Assembly: GCF_042680885.1 (NCBI RefSeq)
Contig: NZ_JBHUEO010000030.1
Coordinates: 1 to 64,000 of the forward strand
Length of the DNA: 64,000 nucleotides
Direction: 5' to 3'
From: Siminovitchia sediminis
GTDB taxonomy: Bacteria; Bacillota; Bacilli; Bacillales; Bacillaceae_C
The position numbers and the translations under genes were made by a program. Below the pieces are notes generated by a model. It was given only the letters and a program-made list of their open reading frames with translations, ran no database searches and had not been told where the DNA came from. Shown one piece after another: positions 17,062 to 25,090 of this stretch (position 1 is its first letter; the number at the start of each line of letters is the position of its first letter).

Positions 17062-17830
17062 TTATCAATATATCAAAACAGAGACAGACGGCCGGGTGGG
17101 GATTGTTTGGCTGAACCGCCCGGATGTCCTCAATGCCTTGAATCGGAAGATGGTTTATGAGATTCTCTCTGCTTTTGAAGCATATGACCGCGATGAAGAT
17201 GTACGGGTCATACTGCTTGCCGGAAAGGGAAGAGCCTTTGCAGCTGGGGCAGATATTGAAGAAATGGCAGAAGATGATGCCGTCTCCATGGAGCTGCTCA
17301 ATCAATTTGCTGACTGGGATCGCTTAAGTCTTACAAAAAAACCGGTTATCGGCGCGGTGCACGGTTACTGCCTGGGAGGCGGTTTTGAGCTGGCGTTAGT
17401 TTGCGATTTACTGTTTGCAGCAGATGATGCCCAATTTGCTTTTCCGGAAATCAAATTGGGTGTCATGCCGGGTGCAGGAGGAACACAGAGGCTCACGAAA
17501 CTGATCGGCAAATCAAGAGCTTTGGAATGGATCTGGGGCGGTGACATGCACACGTCAAAAGAAGCTGTGGAGCTTGGAATTGTTAACAGGCTGTATCCAA
17601 AAGACTTACTGTTCAAAGAAGCAATACAATACGCCAGGCTGCTGTCAGAAAAACCACCGCTTGCAGTCCGGCTTATTAAAGAAGCCGTTCATAAAGCAGT
17701 GGATGTTCCACTTCAGGAAGGAATGTATTTTGAAAGAAAAAATTTTTATCTGCTCTTTTCTTCGGAAGACCAAAAAGAAGGAATGCAGGCATTTGTTGAA
17801 AAAAGAAAAGCAGAGTTTAAAGGACGTTAA
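17054..17830 (+). CDS. Enoyl-CoA hydratase, PaaF-like
   Basis: This 258-residue crotonase-fold enzyme has the oxyanion-hole segment AAGADIEEMAED and both catalytic glutamates of true hydratases, in GGGFELALVCD and FPEIKLGVMPGAGGTQRL. In the paa pathway the expected role is hydration of 2,3-dehydroadipyl-CoA (PaaF), though a short-chain enoyl-CoA hydratase is equally compatible. The start ATG 17054 lies inside the end of the EthD gene, with GGTGAGG ending 5 bases upstream. The next hydratase begins 12 bp downstream. Confidence 0.82.
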   Translation: MADYQYIKTETDGRVGIVWLNRPDVLNALNRKMVYEILSAFEAYDRDEDVRVILLAGKGRAFAAGADIEEMAEDDAVSMELLNQFADWDRLSLTKKPVIGAVHGYCLGGGFELALVCDLLFAADDAQFAFPEIKLGVMPGAGGTQRLTKLIGKSRALEWIWGGDMHTSKEAVELGIVNRLYPKDLLFKEAIQYARLLSEKPPLAVRLIKEAVHKAVDVPLQEGMYFERKNFYLLFSSEDQKEGMQAFVEKRKAEFKGR

Positions 17831-17841
17831 GGGGAGATAAC

Positions 17842-18615
17842 ATGTTTGAAACGATCGGGTATAAAGTGAAAGGTTCTACTGCATGGATCACATTGAACCG
17901 CCCGGATAAATTGAATGCTTTTAACAACACAATGCATTTCGAGTTATTGAAAGCGCTTCATATGGCAGATGAGGACAGCAACGTACGGTCTATTGTCCTG
18001 CAAGGTGCAGGGAGAGCTTTTTGTGCCGGGCAGGATTTGGGGGAAGTGGACGCTTCCACAGACTACGGGGATTTGCTGAGAGAGCGCTATAATCCGGTGA
18101 TTCAAAAAATGAGTAACATTGGCAAGCCGGTGATTGCTGCCGTAAACGGAACAGCCGCAGGGGCTGGCTTCAGTCTGGCCTTGGCTGCAGATTTCAGGCT
18201 CGCTTCAGAAAAAGCCAACTTTTTGAATGCGTTTATTCATATAGGGCTTGTACCTGACTCCGGCAATACATATTATTTGCCGCGTATAGTCGGACATGCA
18301 AAAGCTTTGGAACTGATGGTGCTCGGCGAAAAGATCCAAGCCGAGGAAGCTGCTAGGCTCGGACTTGTCACACAAGTCATTCAAGCCCAAAATTGGGAAA
18401 CGGAAGTAGCCGAGTTCTCGGAAAAGCTTGCATCTATACCAACCAAAGCATTCGAAATGATAAAAGAAAGCCTTGCAAAATCTTGGGAGTCCTCCCTTGA
18501 ACAAGTATTGGAAATGGAAGCTTATCATCAAAAACGGGCCGGGCAGTCCAATGATCATCAGGAAGGTGTGAAAGCGTTTCTGGAAAAACGCCGTCCTGTC
18601 TTTACGGGAGATTGA
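17842..18615 (+). CDS. paaG: 1,2-epoxyphenylacetyl-CoA isomerase, PaaG-like
   Basis: This 257-residue crotonase-fold protein resembles PaaG, which isomerises the ring epoxide to an oxepin. The position of the second hydratase glutamate is changed, and the loop reads FIHIGLVPDSGNTYYLPRIVG, with the Asp typical of PaaG. The oxyanion region is FCAGQDLGEVD. AGGGGAG precedes ATG 17842. It ends the first part of the cluster, with 118 bp before the ABC importer. An open-ring hydrolase PaaZ, PaaH and PaaJ are not in this window. Confidence 0.82.
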   Translation: MFETIGYKVKGSTAWITLNRPDKLNAFNNTMHFELLKALHMADEDSNVRSIVLQGAGRAFCAGQDLGEVDASTDYGDLLRERYNPVIQKMSNIGKPVIAAVNGTAAGAGFSLALAADFRLASEKANFLNAFIHIGLVPDSGNTYYLPRIVGHAKALELMVLGEKIQAEEAARLGLVTQVIQAQNWETEVAEFSEKLASIPTKAFEMIKESLAKSWESSLEQVLEMEAYHQKRAGQSNDHQEGVKAFLEKRRPVFTGD

Positions 18616-18683
18616 TAGAAACCGCACAGCGATGCACTGAAACTTATTGACTATCAAGCCTAACCATTGTACCATAACGATAA

Positions 18684-18710
18684 TTATTGTCCTTTTTTAA
18701 AAGACAATAA
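18684..18710. promoter_or_regulatory. Inverted repeat before the ABC importer
   Basis: TTATTGTC (18684-18691) and GACAATAA (18703-18710) flank 11 A/T-rich bases, and a further ACAATAAT follows. It lies 24 bp before the lipoprotein start. It could be an operator, or a weak intrinsic terminator or attenuator after the paa genes. Confidence 0.4.
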
Positions 18711-18733
18711 AACAATAATGAGGGGGAAAATCA

Positions 18734-19765
18734 ATGAAGAGAAAGTGGAAAAGAAGTGCAATGGCTTTATTTAGCGGGGCTATACTCATGCTTGCAGCTT
18801 GCGGTAACAACTCATCTGCTCCTGAAGAAGAAAGCAGCACAGACCAGCCCGCCCAGGAGGAAGAGGCACAGAAATATACAATCGGTGTCACTCAAATTGT
18901 TGAGCATCCATCTTTGAATGCGGCCTTTGACGGATTTAAAGCAGCTCTGGAAGAAGCGGGTATTGATGCCGAATATGATGTTCAAATTGCACAGGGAGAT
19001 AACAGTGCAAATACATCTATTGCCAATAACCTTGTCAGCGCAGGAGTTGATCTGATTTTTGCCAATTCCACTCCAAGTGCTCAAGCAGCAGCAAGCGCTA
19101 CGAGTGATATACCGATCATCTTTACCTCTGTTACAGATGCTGAAGGTGCCGAATTGGTAGAATCCAATGAAAACCCCGGCGGAAATGTAACCGGAACCGT
19201 AGATACACATCCGGATGCCATTCCAAATACATTGAAGTTTTTGAAAGAGGAATTGAACGCAGAGAAAGTTGGAATGGTTTTCAATTCAGGTGAGCAAAAC
19301 TCCCGTGCCCAGGTAGACTCTATTAAACAATTAATTGAGGACGAGGGATTAGGGCTTGAAATTGTTGAAGCTTCCGTGGCTACATCTGCTGATGTAAAAC
19401 AGGCTGCTGAATCACTCGTAGGCAGTGTAGATTCCATGTATACCATTACAGATAACACGGTCGTATCTGCACTGGAATCCGTAGTATCTGTTGCGAACGA
19501 CAATAACATTCCTATGATGGTTGGGGAATTCGATTCAGTTGAAAGAGGCGGCTTTGGGGCCTACGGCTTTGAATATTATGACATTGGATATGAGGCTGGC
19601 CAGATGGCGGTTAAAGTACTGAAAGGTGAAAGTGAGCCTGCTGAAATGCCGGTCCAATATCCACAGAACCTGAAATTTGTCATTAACAAAGAAACTGCTG
19701 ATGCCGTTGGTATTGAAATCAAAGATGAATGGAATGCAGAGGACGTTAAAGAATTAGAAAAATAA
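18734..19765 (+). CDS. ABC importer substrate-binding lipoprotein (TrpX-like)
   Basis: This 343-residue extracytoplasmic protein has a lipoprotein signal peptide ending in LMLAAC, Cys22. It is followed by an acidic Ser/Glu/Gln linker and a type I periplasmic-binding fold of the ABC_sub_bind family (IGVTQIVEHPSLNAAFDGF, then VDLIFANSTPSAQAAAS). Members include tryptophan/tyrosine-type importers (TrpXYZ). It is first in a three-gene importer with permease and ATPase. Between paa genes and phenylalanine dehydrogenase, an aromatic substrate such as phenylalanine is likely (inference). GAGGGGG precedes ATG 18734. Confidence 0.82.
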   Translation: MKRKWKRSAMALFSGAILMLAACGNNSSAPEEESSTDQPAQEEEAQKYTIGVTQIVEHPSLNAAFDGFKAALEEAGIDAEYDVQIAQGDNSANTSIANNLVSAGVDLIFANSTPSAQAAASATSDIPIIFTSVTDAEGAELVESNENPGGNVTGTVDTHPDAIPNTLKFLKEELNAEKVGMVFNSGEQNSRAQVDSIKQLIEDEGLGLEIVEASVATSADVKQAAESLVGSVDSMYTITDNTVVSALESVVSVANDNNIPMMVGEFDSVERGGFGAYGFEYYDIGYEAGQMAVKVLKGESEPAEMPVQYPQNLKFVINKETADAVGIEIKDEWNAEDVKELEK

Positions 19766-19779
19766 GGAGATGATTCTAT

Positions 19780-20829
19780 ATGTTTGCAGCTCTGTTTGGC
19801 TCCGTTGAGCAAGGAATCATCTATGCAATTATGGCCCTTGGCGTGTATCTTTCGTTCCGGGTTCTTGATTTTCCGGATCTGACTGTAGATGGAAGCTTTG
19901 TAACAGGTGCTGCGGTTGCTGCCACGATGATCATCTTCGGATATCATCCGGCAGCAGCCACAGTAACTGCCCTTGTCATCGGCTTTTTTGCCGGCTGTAT
20001 AACAGGACTGTTAAATACGAAAGGAAAGATTAATCCCCTTTTATCCGGTATATTAATGATGATTGCCTTATATTCAATCAATTTACGCATTATGGGGATG
20101 ACTTCAGATACTTCTGTCGGCAGGCCGAATATTCCGCTTTTGAATTCTGAAACCATCTTTTCACAGTTTCAGGGCTTTTGGGGATCACTCGGCATTGACA
20201 CAGCTTTAAACAGTATGTTGGCCGCGATCGGCATCAAGCACCTTCCATCGACATGGGGCACGCTCGTTCTAATGGCGATTGTCACATTGATTATCAAGTT
20301 GGCTGCAGATTGGTTTTTGCGTACAGAAGTCGGTCTGGCCATTAGAGCAACCGGGGATAATAAACGGATGATCAGAAGCTTTTCAGCAAATACAGATAAT
20401 CTTGTAATCCTGGGATTGGGGATTTCAAACGGACTCGTTGCTTTATCAGGAGCATTGATCGCTCAGTACTCCAAGTTTTCGGATATCGGAATGGGAATCG
20501 GAATGATTATTATAGGTCTTGCTTCTGTGATCATTGGTGAAGCCATTTTTGGTACAAAGACAATTGTAAGAACAACACTGGCAGTTATAGCGGGTGCTAT
20601 TATTTACCGTATTGTTCTTGGTTTGGCTTTGCGGATCAAGCTGCTTGATACAGGAGATATGAAACTGATCACAGCTGTCATTGTGATTGCAGCTCTTGTT
20701 ATGCCTCAAATCATTGATAAGAGAAGAGAGAACAAGCGAAAGGCAAAGCGTCACGCTGAAAGGATGGCAGCTTTAAAAAATACTGATAACAAGGAGGTCG
20801 AAACCGTTGCTGAAGCTCGAACAGATTAG
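19780..20829 (+). CDS. ABC importer permease (TrpY-like)
   Basis: This 349-residue membrane protein of the LivH-like branched-chain permease fold has about nine hydrophobic segments and the ABC-coupling EAA-like region LRTEVGLAIRATGDNKRMIRSF. The charged C-terminal tail is long and Lys/Arg-rich (KRRENKRKAKRHAERM). AAGGAG precedes ATG 19780, 14 bp after the lipoprotein. Its end overlaps the ATPase start by 23 bp. Confidence 0.85.
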   Translation: MFAALFGSVEQGIIYAIMALGVYLSFRVLDFPDLTVDGSFVTGAAVAATMIIFGYHPAAATVTALVIGFFAGCITGLLNTKGKINPLLSGILMMIALYSINLRIMGMTSDTSVGRPNIPLLNSETIFSQFQGFWGSLGIDTALNSMLAAIGIKHLPSTWGTLVLMAIVTLIIKLAADWFLRTEVGLAIRATGDNKRMIRSFSANTDNLVILGLGISNGLVALSGALIAQYSKFSDIGMGIGMIIIGLASVIIGEAIFGTKTIVRTTLAVIAGAIIYRIVLGLALRIKLLDTGDMKLITAVIVIAALVMPQIIDKRRENKRKAKRHAERMAALKNTDNKEVETVAEARTD

Positions 20830-21604
20830 CAAAATCTTCAACGAAGGAACACCGGATGAAAAAATAGCTCTGGATCGAGTGAACTATTCATTAAAAAAAG
20901 GCGATTTCGTTACAGTCATCGGCAGTAACGGTGCTGGAAAGTCCACTTTGATGAATATGATTTCAGGTGTTTTGACCCCGGATGTCGGTACAGTTGAAAT
21001 TGAATCCAGAGATGTTACTAAGCTCCCGGAATTTAAACGTTCCCGTTTCATAGGGAGGGTATTCCAGGACCCTATGGCTGGAACCGCTCCTTCCATGACA
21101 ATTGAAGAAAATTTGGCCATGGCGTATTCCCGAAATAAAAAAAGAACATTGAAAAGTGGAGTGGACCGTAAAAGAAAGGACTTTTTCAGGACCGCACTTG
21201 AAAGACTGCATTTAAATTTAGAAAATCGTTTGAATGCAAAAGTGGGTCTTTTGTCCGGAGGGGAAAGGCAAGCCTTATCGCTGCTGATGGCAACTTTCAC
21301 TCAACCCTCTATTTTATTGCTTGACGAGCACACGGCTGCTCTCGACCCGGCAAGAGCTGAATTGATTACCAAATTAACGAAAGAGCTGGTAGAAAAAGAT
21401 CAACTGACGACGTTGATGGTTACCCATAACATGCAGCAGGCGTTAGACCTTGGAAACCGTCTGATTATGATGGATAAGGGCCAAATTATCCTTGAAGTTG
21501 AAGAAGAAGAGAAGAAAAAGTTAACCATTGAGACGCTGCTGGAAGAGTTTCAGCGGATTCGCGGTGAACAATTTGCCAGCGACAAGGCACTGCTTGCTAA
21601 TTAA
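20807..21604 (+). CDS. ABC importer ATPase (TrpZ-like)
   Basis: This 265-residue nucleotide-binding subunit has Walker A GSNGAGKST, signature LSGGERQAL, Walker B ILLLDEHTAALD and switch His in VTHNM. It energises the upstream permease. It starts at TTG 20807 with AAGGAGG eight to nine bases upstream and inside the permease gene, so its synthesis is translationally coupled. A GC-rich hairpin with T-run follows before phenylalanine dehydrogenase. Confidence 0.9.
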   Translation: MLKLEQISKIFNEGTPDEKIALDRVNYSLKKGDFVTVIGSNGAGKSTLMNMISGVLTPDVGTVEIESRDVTKLPEFKRSRFIGRVFQDPMAGTAPSMTIEENLAMAYSRNKKRTLKSGVDRKRKDFFRTALERLHLNLENRLNAKVGLLSGGERQALSLLMATFTQPSILLLDEHTAALDPARAELITKLTKELVEKDQLTTLMVTHNMQQALDLGNRLIMMDKGQIILEVEEEEKKKLTIETLLEEFQRIRGEQFASDKALLAN

Positions 21605-21640
21605 GCAAGGTCTTACCAGATATGCTGTACCGAAACCGGC

Positions 21641-21679
21641 GGGGCTTTGTAATGCATTCGATGATACATGCCCCTTTTT
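21641..21679 (+). terminator. Possible terminator or attenuator before phenylalanine dehydrogenase
   Basis: GGGGC (21641-21645) pairs with GCCCC (21670-21674), followed by five T. The loop of 24 nt itself holds a short GTA...TAC pairing. The stem is short, so partial read-through from the importer genes is likely. Confidence 0.4.
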
Positions 21680-21693
21680 GCCGGATAAAGTAA

Positions 21694-21709
21694 ATGAAAG
21701 CGCTTCAAC
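21694..21709. promoter_or_regulatory. Imperfect cre-like site (CcpA) before phenylalanine dehydrogenase
   Basis: ATGAAAGCGCTTCAAC contains the AGCGCT core and flanking TGAA/TTCA of catabolite-responsive elements, but one base is missing relative to the ideal TGAAAGCGCTTTCA. It lies 28 bp before the GTG start. Carbon-catabolite repression of amino-acid breakdown would make sense, but this is a motif reading only. Confidence 0.35.
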
Positions 21710-21736
21710 ACAGAACAGCATGAAAGGAAGAGAGCT

Positions 21737-22846
21737 GTGAATTTTTTTGATGAGATTCAGGAGCACGAACAAGTAGTTGTCTGCAACGATCCAAAGACAG
21801 GTTTAAAGGCAATCATTGCGATTCATAGCACTGCTCTTGGGCCCGCAACAGGAGGATGCAGAATGTTTCCTTATACTTCATTTGAAGAGGCACTGGAAGA
21901 TGTTCTGCGCTTATCTAAAGGAATGACATACAAGTGTGCAGCGGCTGATGTAGATTTTGGCGGCGGTAAAGCTGTCATTATTGGAAATCCGGCCAAAGAT
22001 AAATCTCCGGAACTTTTCAGGGCATTTGGCAGGTTCGTTGAATCACTGAATGGACGCTTTTATACAGGAACAGATATGGGGACAGAACCTTCCGACTTTG
22101 TTCATGCGATGAAAGAGACCAATTGTATTATCGGCCTGCCGGAAGAATACGGCGGAGGAGGGGACTCTTCTGTTCCAACAGCTTTGGGCGTCATTTACGG
22201 CATTCAAGCAACAAACCAGTTTATTAACGGCTCCAGTGAACTTGAAGGCAAGACGTTTGCAGTACAAGGACTCGGGAAAGTCGGCTTTAAAGTAGCGGAA
22301 AGGCTTCTCCTGGAAGATGCAAAGCTTTATGTTGCTGAACCGAATGAACGGATCATTGCTAATTTGGTCAGGCGCGGAGAAGAGCTCGGTAATTCGTCGA
22401 TCAAGGCTGTTTACAGTGATGATATATATAGTGTTGAAGCGGATGTATTTGTTCCGTGTGCAATCGGAGGAATACTGAATGATGAAACAATCCAGATGCT
22501 GAAGACAAAAGCGGTTGTAGGATCGGCAAATAATCAGTTAAAAGAAGAACATCACAGTCGTGTACTTCAGGAAAGAGGCATTATTTATGCCCCTGATTAC
22601 ATTGTAAATGCGGGAGGGCTGATCCAAGTAACGGATGAACTTTACGGGGCCAACAAGGAACGGATTTTAACGAAAACTAAAGCCATCTATGATTCCCTCT
22701 TACAAATTTTTCAAGTTTCGGAAAGAGAAGGAATATCTACTCTGGAGGCATCCAACCGTTTTTGTGAAAAGAAAATAAGGGCCAGCAGAGAGGGGAATAG
22801 TTTTTTTACAAGAGGCATCCCGCCGAAATGGCATATTAGGCAATAA
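21737..22846 (+). CDS. pdh: L-phenylalanine dehydrogenase
   Basis: This 369-residue NAD-dependent amino-acid dehydrogenase of the Glu/Leu/Phe/Val family catalyses the reversible deamination of L-phenylalanine to phenylpyruvate. The catalytic Lys lies in DFGGGKAVIIG (about 80), the active-site Asp in GTDMGTEPSDF, and the NAD-binding glycine motif in VQGLGKVGFKVAE (about 180). Several segments favour phenylalanine over leucine dehydrogenase by comparison with remembered Lysinibacillus sphaericus and Bacillus badius enzymes: MTYKCAAADVDFGGGK, GGGGDSSVPTALGVIYGI and the C-terminal NSFFTRGIPPKW. It starts at GTG 21737 behind AAAGGAAG. The E1 pair for oxidising the product follows 30 bp downstream. 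Confidence 0.88.
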   Translation: MNFFDEIQEHEQVVVCNDPKTGLKAIIAIHSTALGPATGGCRMFPYTSFEEALEDVLRLSKGMTYKCAAADVDFGGGKAVIIGNPAKDKSPELFRAFGRFVESLNGRFYTGTDMGTEPSDFVHAMKETNCIIGLPEEYGGGGDSSVPTALGVIYGIQATNQFINGSSELEGKTFAVQGLGKVGFKVAERLLLEDAKLYVAEPNERIIANLVRRGEELGNSSIKAVYSDDIYSVEADVFVPCAIGGILNDETIQMLKTKAVVGSANNQLKEEHHSRVLQERGIIYAPDYIVNAGGLIQVTDELYGANKERILTKTKAIYDSLLQIFQVSEREGISTLEASNRFCEKKIRASREGNSFFTRGIPPKWHIRQ

Positions 22847-22875
22847 TATCCATGTGTTCTTAAAGGAGGAGTACC

Positions 22876-23946
22876 ATGGAGGAGAAATTTAGAAAGGTCG
22901 TATATATAGACGGTGACGGGAATCTCGTAAACAATGAAGTGAAAACTGAGTTGACGGAAGATTTCGTGAAATTATGCTATCGGCAGCTTGTTCTTATGCG
23001 GACCTTTGACAGAAAAGCGATCAATATGCAGCGGCAGGGGAGACTGGGAACTTATGCTCCATTTGAGGGGCAGGAAGCAGCACAGGTAGGGAGCGCTTTG
23101 GCTCTCAGGCCGGATGATTGGATTTTTCCGACCTACAGGGATCATGCAGCAACCATGACATTTGGAATGCCCATGGAAACCGTAATGCTTTATTGGAATG
23201 GCAGATCTGAAGGCTGTGTTCCACCTAAGGGTAAGAGAATATTCCCACCGGCAGTTCCGCTCGCAACACAGCTGCCGCATGCCGCAGGGGCTGCCATGGC
23301 TGAACAATATAAAGGGACAAAACATGCAGTCATTGTGTACTTTGGTGACGGATCTACATCTGAAGGTGATTTCCATGAGGGACTGAACTTTGCCAGTATT
23401 TTTCATGCACCTGTCGTTTTCTTTAATCAAAATAATCATTACGCTATTTCTGTGCCACTGGAAAAGCAGATGAATTCTCAAACGATTGCCCAAAAAGCAG
23501 TTGCATATGACATTCCGGGAGTGCAAATAGACGGGAATGATGTATTTGCCGCTTATCTGGAAACAAAAAAAGCATTGGAAAGAGCGAGAGCAGGAGATGG
23601 ACCAACCTTGATTGAAGCAGTGACGTGGCGGTACGGTGCCCATACAACAGCCGATGATCCAACGAAATACCGGGATCAAACGCTGAGTGAAACCAAACGG
23701 AAAAATGGAGATCCGATTTTAAGGCTGGAAAGATATATGAAGAAAGAAGGGATATGGGATGAGACATGGTCTGAATCTATTGGGGAGGAAGCAGCTGAAA
23801 CAGTAGAAAGTGCCGTCCGAAAAATGGAGTCTTATCCTGCAGTCGATGTCAATGCTCTATTTGATCACGTATTTGAAGTGAAACCATGGATCATTCAGGA
23901 ACAAAAAGATCAATATATTGCTTTCTTGCGAGGTGTTCAGTCATGA
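22876..23946 (+). CDS. 2-oxoacid dehydrogenase E1 alpha, likely phenylpyruvate-specific
   Basis: This 356-residue thiamine-diphosphate E1 alpha subunit is of the PdhA/BkdA type. The ThDP motif begins GDGSTSEGDFHEG and ends FNQNNHYAIS. YRDHAATMTFGM and the phosphorylation-loop region RYGAHTTADDPTKYR are typical. It follows phenylalanine dehydrogenase by 30 bp and overlaps the beta gene at ATGA. It is therefore inferred to decarboxylate phenylpyruvate and feed phenylacetyl-CoA to the paa enzymes. Neither E2 nor E3 is encoded alongside, so it must borrow them (AcoC, Bkd or Pdh). A branched-chain or pyruvate substrate cannot be excluded from sequence alone. Confidence 0.85.
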   Translation: MEEKFRKVVYIDGDGNLVNNEVKTELTEDFVKLCYRQLVLMRTFDRKAINMQRQGRLGTYAPFEGQEAAQVGSALALRPDDWIFPTYRDHAATMTFGMPMETVMLYWNGRSEGCVPPKGKRIFPPAVPLATQLPHAAGAAMAEQYKGTKHAVIVYFGDGSTSEGDFHEGLNFASIFHAPVVFFNQNNHYAISVPLEKQMNSQTIAQKAVAYDIPGVQIDGNDVFAAYLETKKALERARAGDGPTLIEAVTWRYGAHTTADDPTKYRDQTLSETKRKNGDPILRLERYMKKEGIWDETWSESIGEEAAETVESAVRKMESYPAVDVNALFDHVFEVKPWIIQEQKDQYIAFLRGVQS

Positions 23947-24941
23947 GTATATCTGCACCGGCTTCACAAAAGCTGACATTGGTTCAAGCGGTTACCGATG
24001 GACTAAGAACAATGATGAAGGAACGTGAAGAAATCATACTCATGGGAGAAGACATCGGAGTCAATGGCGGGGTGTTCCGTGCAACGGATGGACTCATACA
24101 AGAGTTTGGAGAAAAACGGGTGATCGACACTCCCATCAGTGAAGCAGGAATTGCCGGGACAGCCGTCGGGATGGCGGTCAACGGTCTGTTGCCAGTTATA
24201 GAAATGCAATTTCTGGGTTTTATATATCCTGCCTTTGAGCAAATTATGACGCATGTCACCAGGCTTAGAATGAGAACTAACAGTCATTATCATGTCCCTC
24301 TTGTAATTCGTGCCCCATACGGAGCCGGGATCCGTGCTCCTGAAATCCATTCTGACAGTGTTGAAGCTTTATTTACTCATATGCCGGGAATCAAGGTAGT
24401 TTGTCCGGCCAATCCCTATGATGCCAAAGGGCTGTTGATTGCCAGCATTGAAGACCCTGATCCGGTTCTGTTTTTGGAATCCATGAGATCGTATCGGGCA
24501 TTCAGAGAAGACGTTCCAAAAAAGAAGTATACCGTTGAGATAGGGAAAGCAAAAAAGCTTGCTGATGGCGAAGATGTAACACTTATTGCCTGGGGGGCAA
24601 TGGTACCCGTTGCAGTGAAAGCTGCCAATCGAATGGAAGAAAAAGGAATAACTTGTGAAGTTTTGGATTTGCGGACATTATATCCGCTTGACCGCGATAT
24701 GATTGCAGAATCAGTACAAAAAACCGGGAGAGCTGTGATTGTTCATGAAGCGCATGCAACAAGCGGATTGGGGGCAGAAATTATTGCTTTGATCAATGAT
24801 ACCTCCTTTCTTTATTTAAAGTCACCGATTGAAAGAGTAACAGGGTTTGATGTTCCGGTTCCGTTTTATTCTTTGGAACAGCATTATTTGCCAACACCAG
24901 ACCGGGTGGCAGCGGCGATTGAAAGAGTGGTCCATTTCTAA
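23943..24941 (+). CDS. 2-oxoacid dehydrogenase E1 beta, likely phenylpyruvate-specific
   Basis: This 332-residue beta subunit pairs with the upstream alpha. MGEDIGVNGGVFRATDGL, DTPISEAGIAGTAVGMA and a C-terminal transketolase domain (EVLDLRTLYPLDRDMI, HEAHATSGLGAEI) are visible. The start is ATG 23943, overlapping the alpha stop codon as ATGA; a longer in-frame reading to 23886 lies inside the alpha gene without a ribosome site. A strong terminator follows 8 bp after the stop, closing the cluster before an E2 gene. Confidence 0.87.
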   Translation: MSISAPASQKLTLVQAVTDGLRTMMKEREEIILMGEDIGVNGGVFRATDGLIQEFGEKRVIDTPISEAGIAGTAVGMAVNGLLPVIEMQFLGFIYPAFEQIMTHVTRLRMRTNSHYHVPLVIRAPYGAGIRAPEIHSDSVEALFTHMPGIKVVCPANPYDAKGLLIASIEDPDPVLFLESMRSYRAFREDVPKKKYTVEIGKAKKLADGEDVTLIAWGAMVPVAVKAANRMEEKGITCEVLDLRTLYPLDRDMIAESVQKTGRAVIVHEAHATSGLGAEIIALINDTSFLYLKSPIERVTGFDVPVPFYSLEQHYLPTPDRVAAAIERVVHF

Positions 24942-24949
24942 AAACATGT

Positions 24950-24982
24950 AAAAGGTCTAATCGCCTGGATTAGACCTTTTTT
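24950..24982 (+). terminator. Terminator of the phenylalanine/phenylacetate cluster
   Basis: A 13-bp perfect stem (24950-24962 with 24968-24980), a 5-nt loop and a T-run form a strong intrinsic terminator just after the E1 beta stop. Confidence 0.93.
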
Positions 24983-25090
24983 CAGTGCATTCCTGAAAAA
25001 AGCATAGGCCATCAGGGATTGAGCACATGCAGAAATATGCAAACGGCATGATTGCGGTGATCCACACAGCGTCTTTTTAATTATAGTTCT

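Noticed and set aside
18555..18572. cre-like string GTGAAAGCGTTTCTG near the end of the PaaG-like gene.
   Set aside because: It lies in coding sequence, and its right half departs from the cre consensus.
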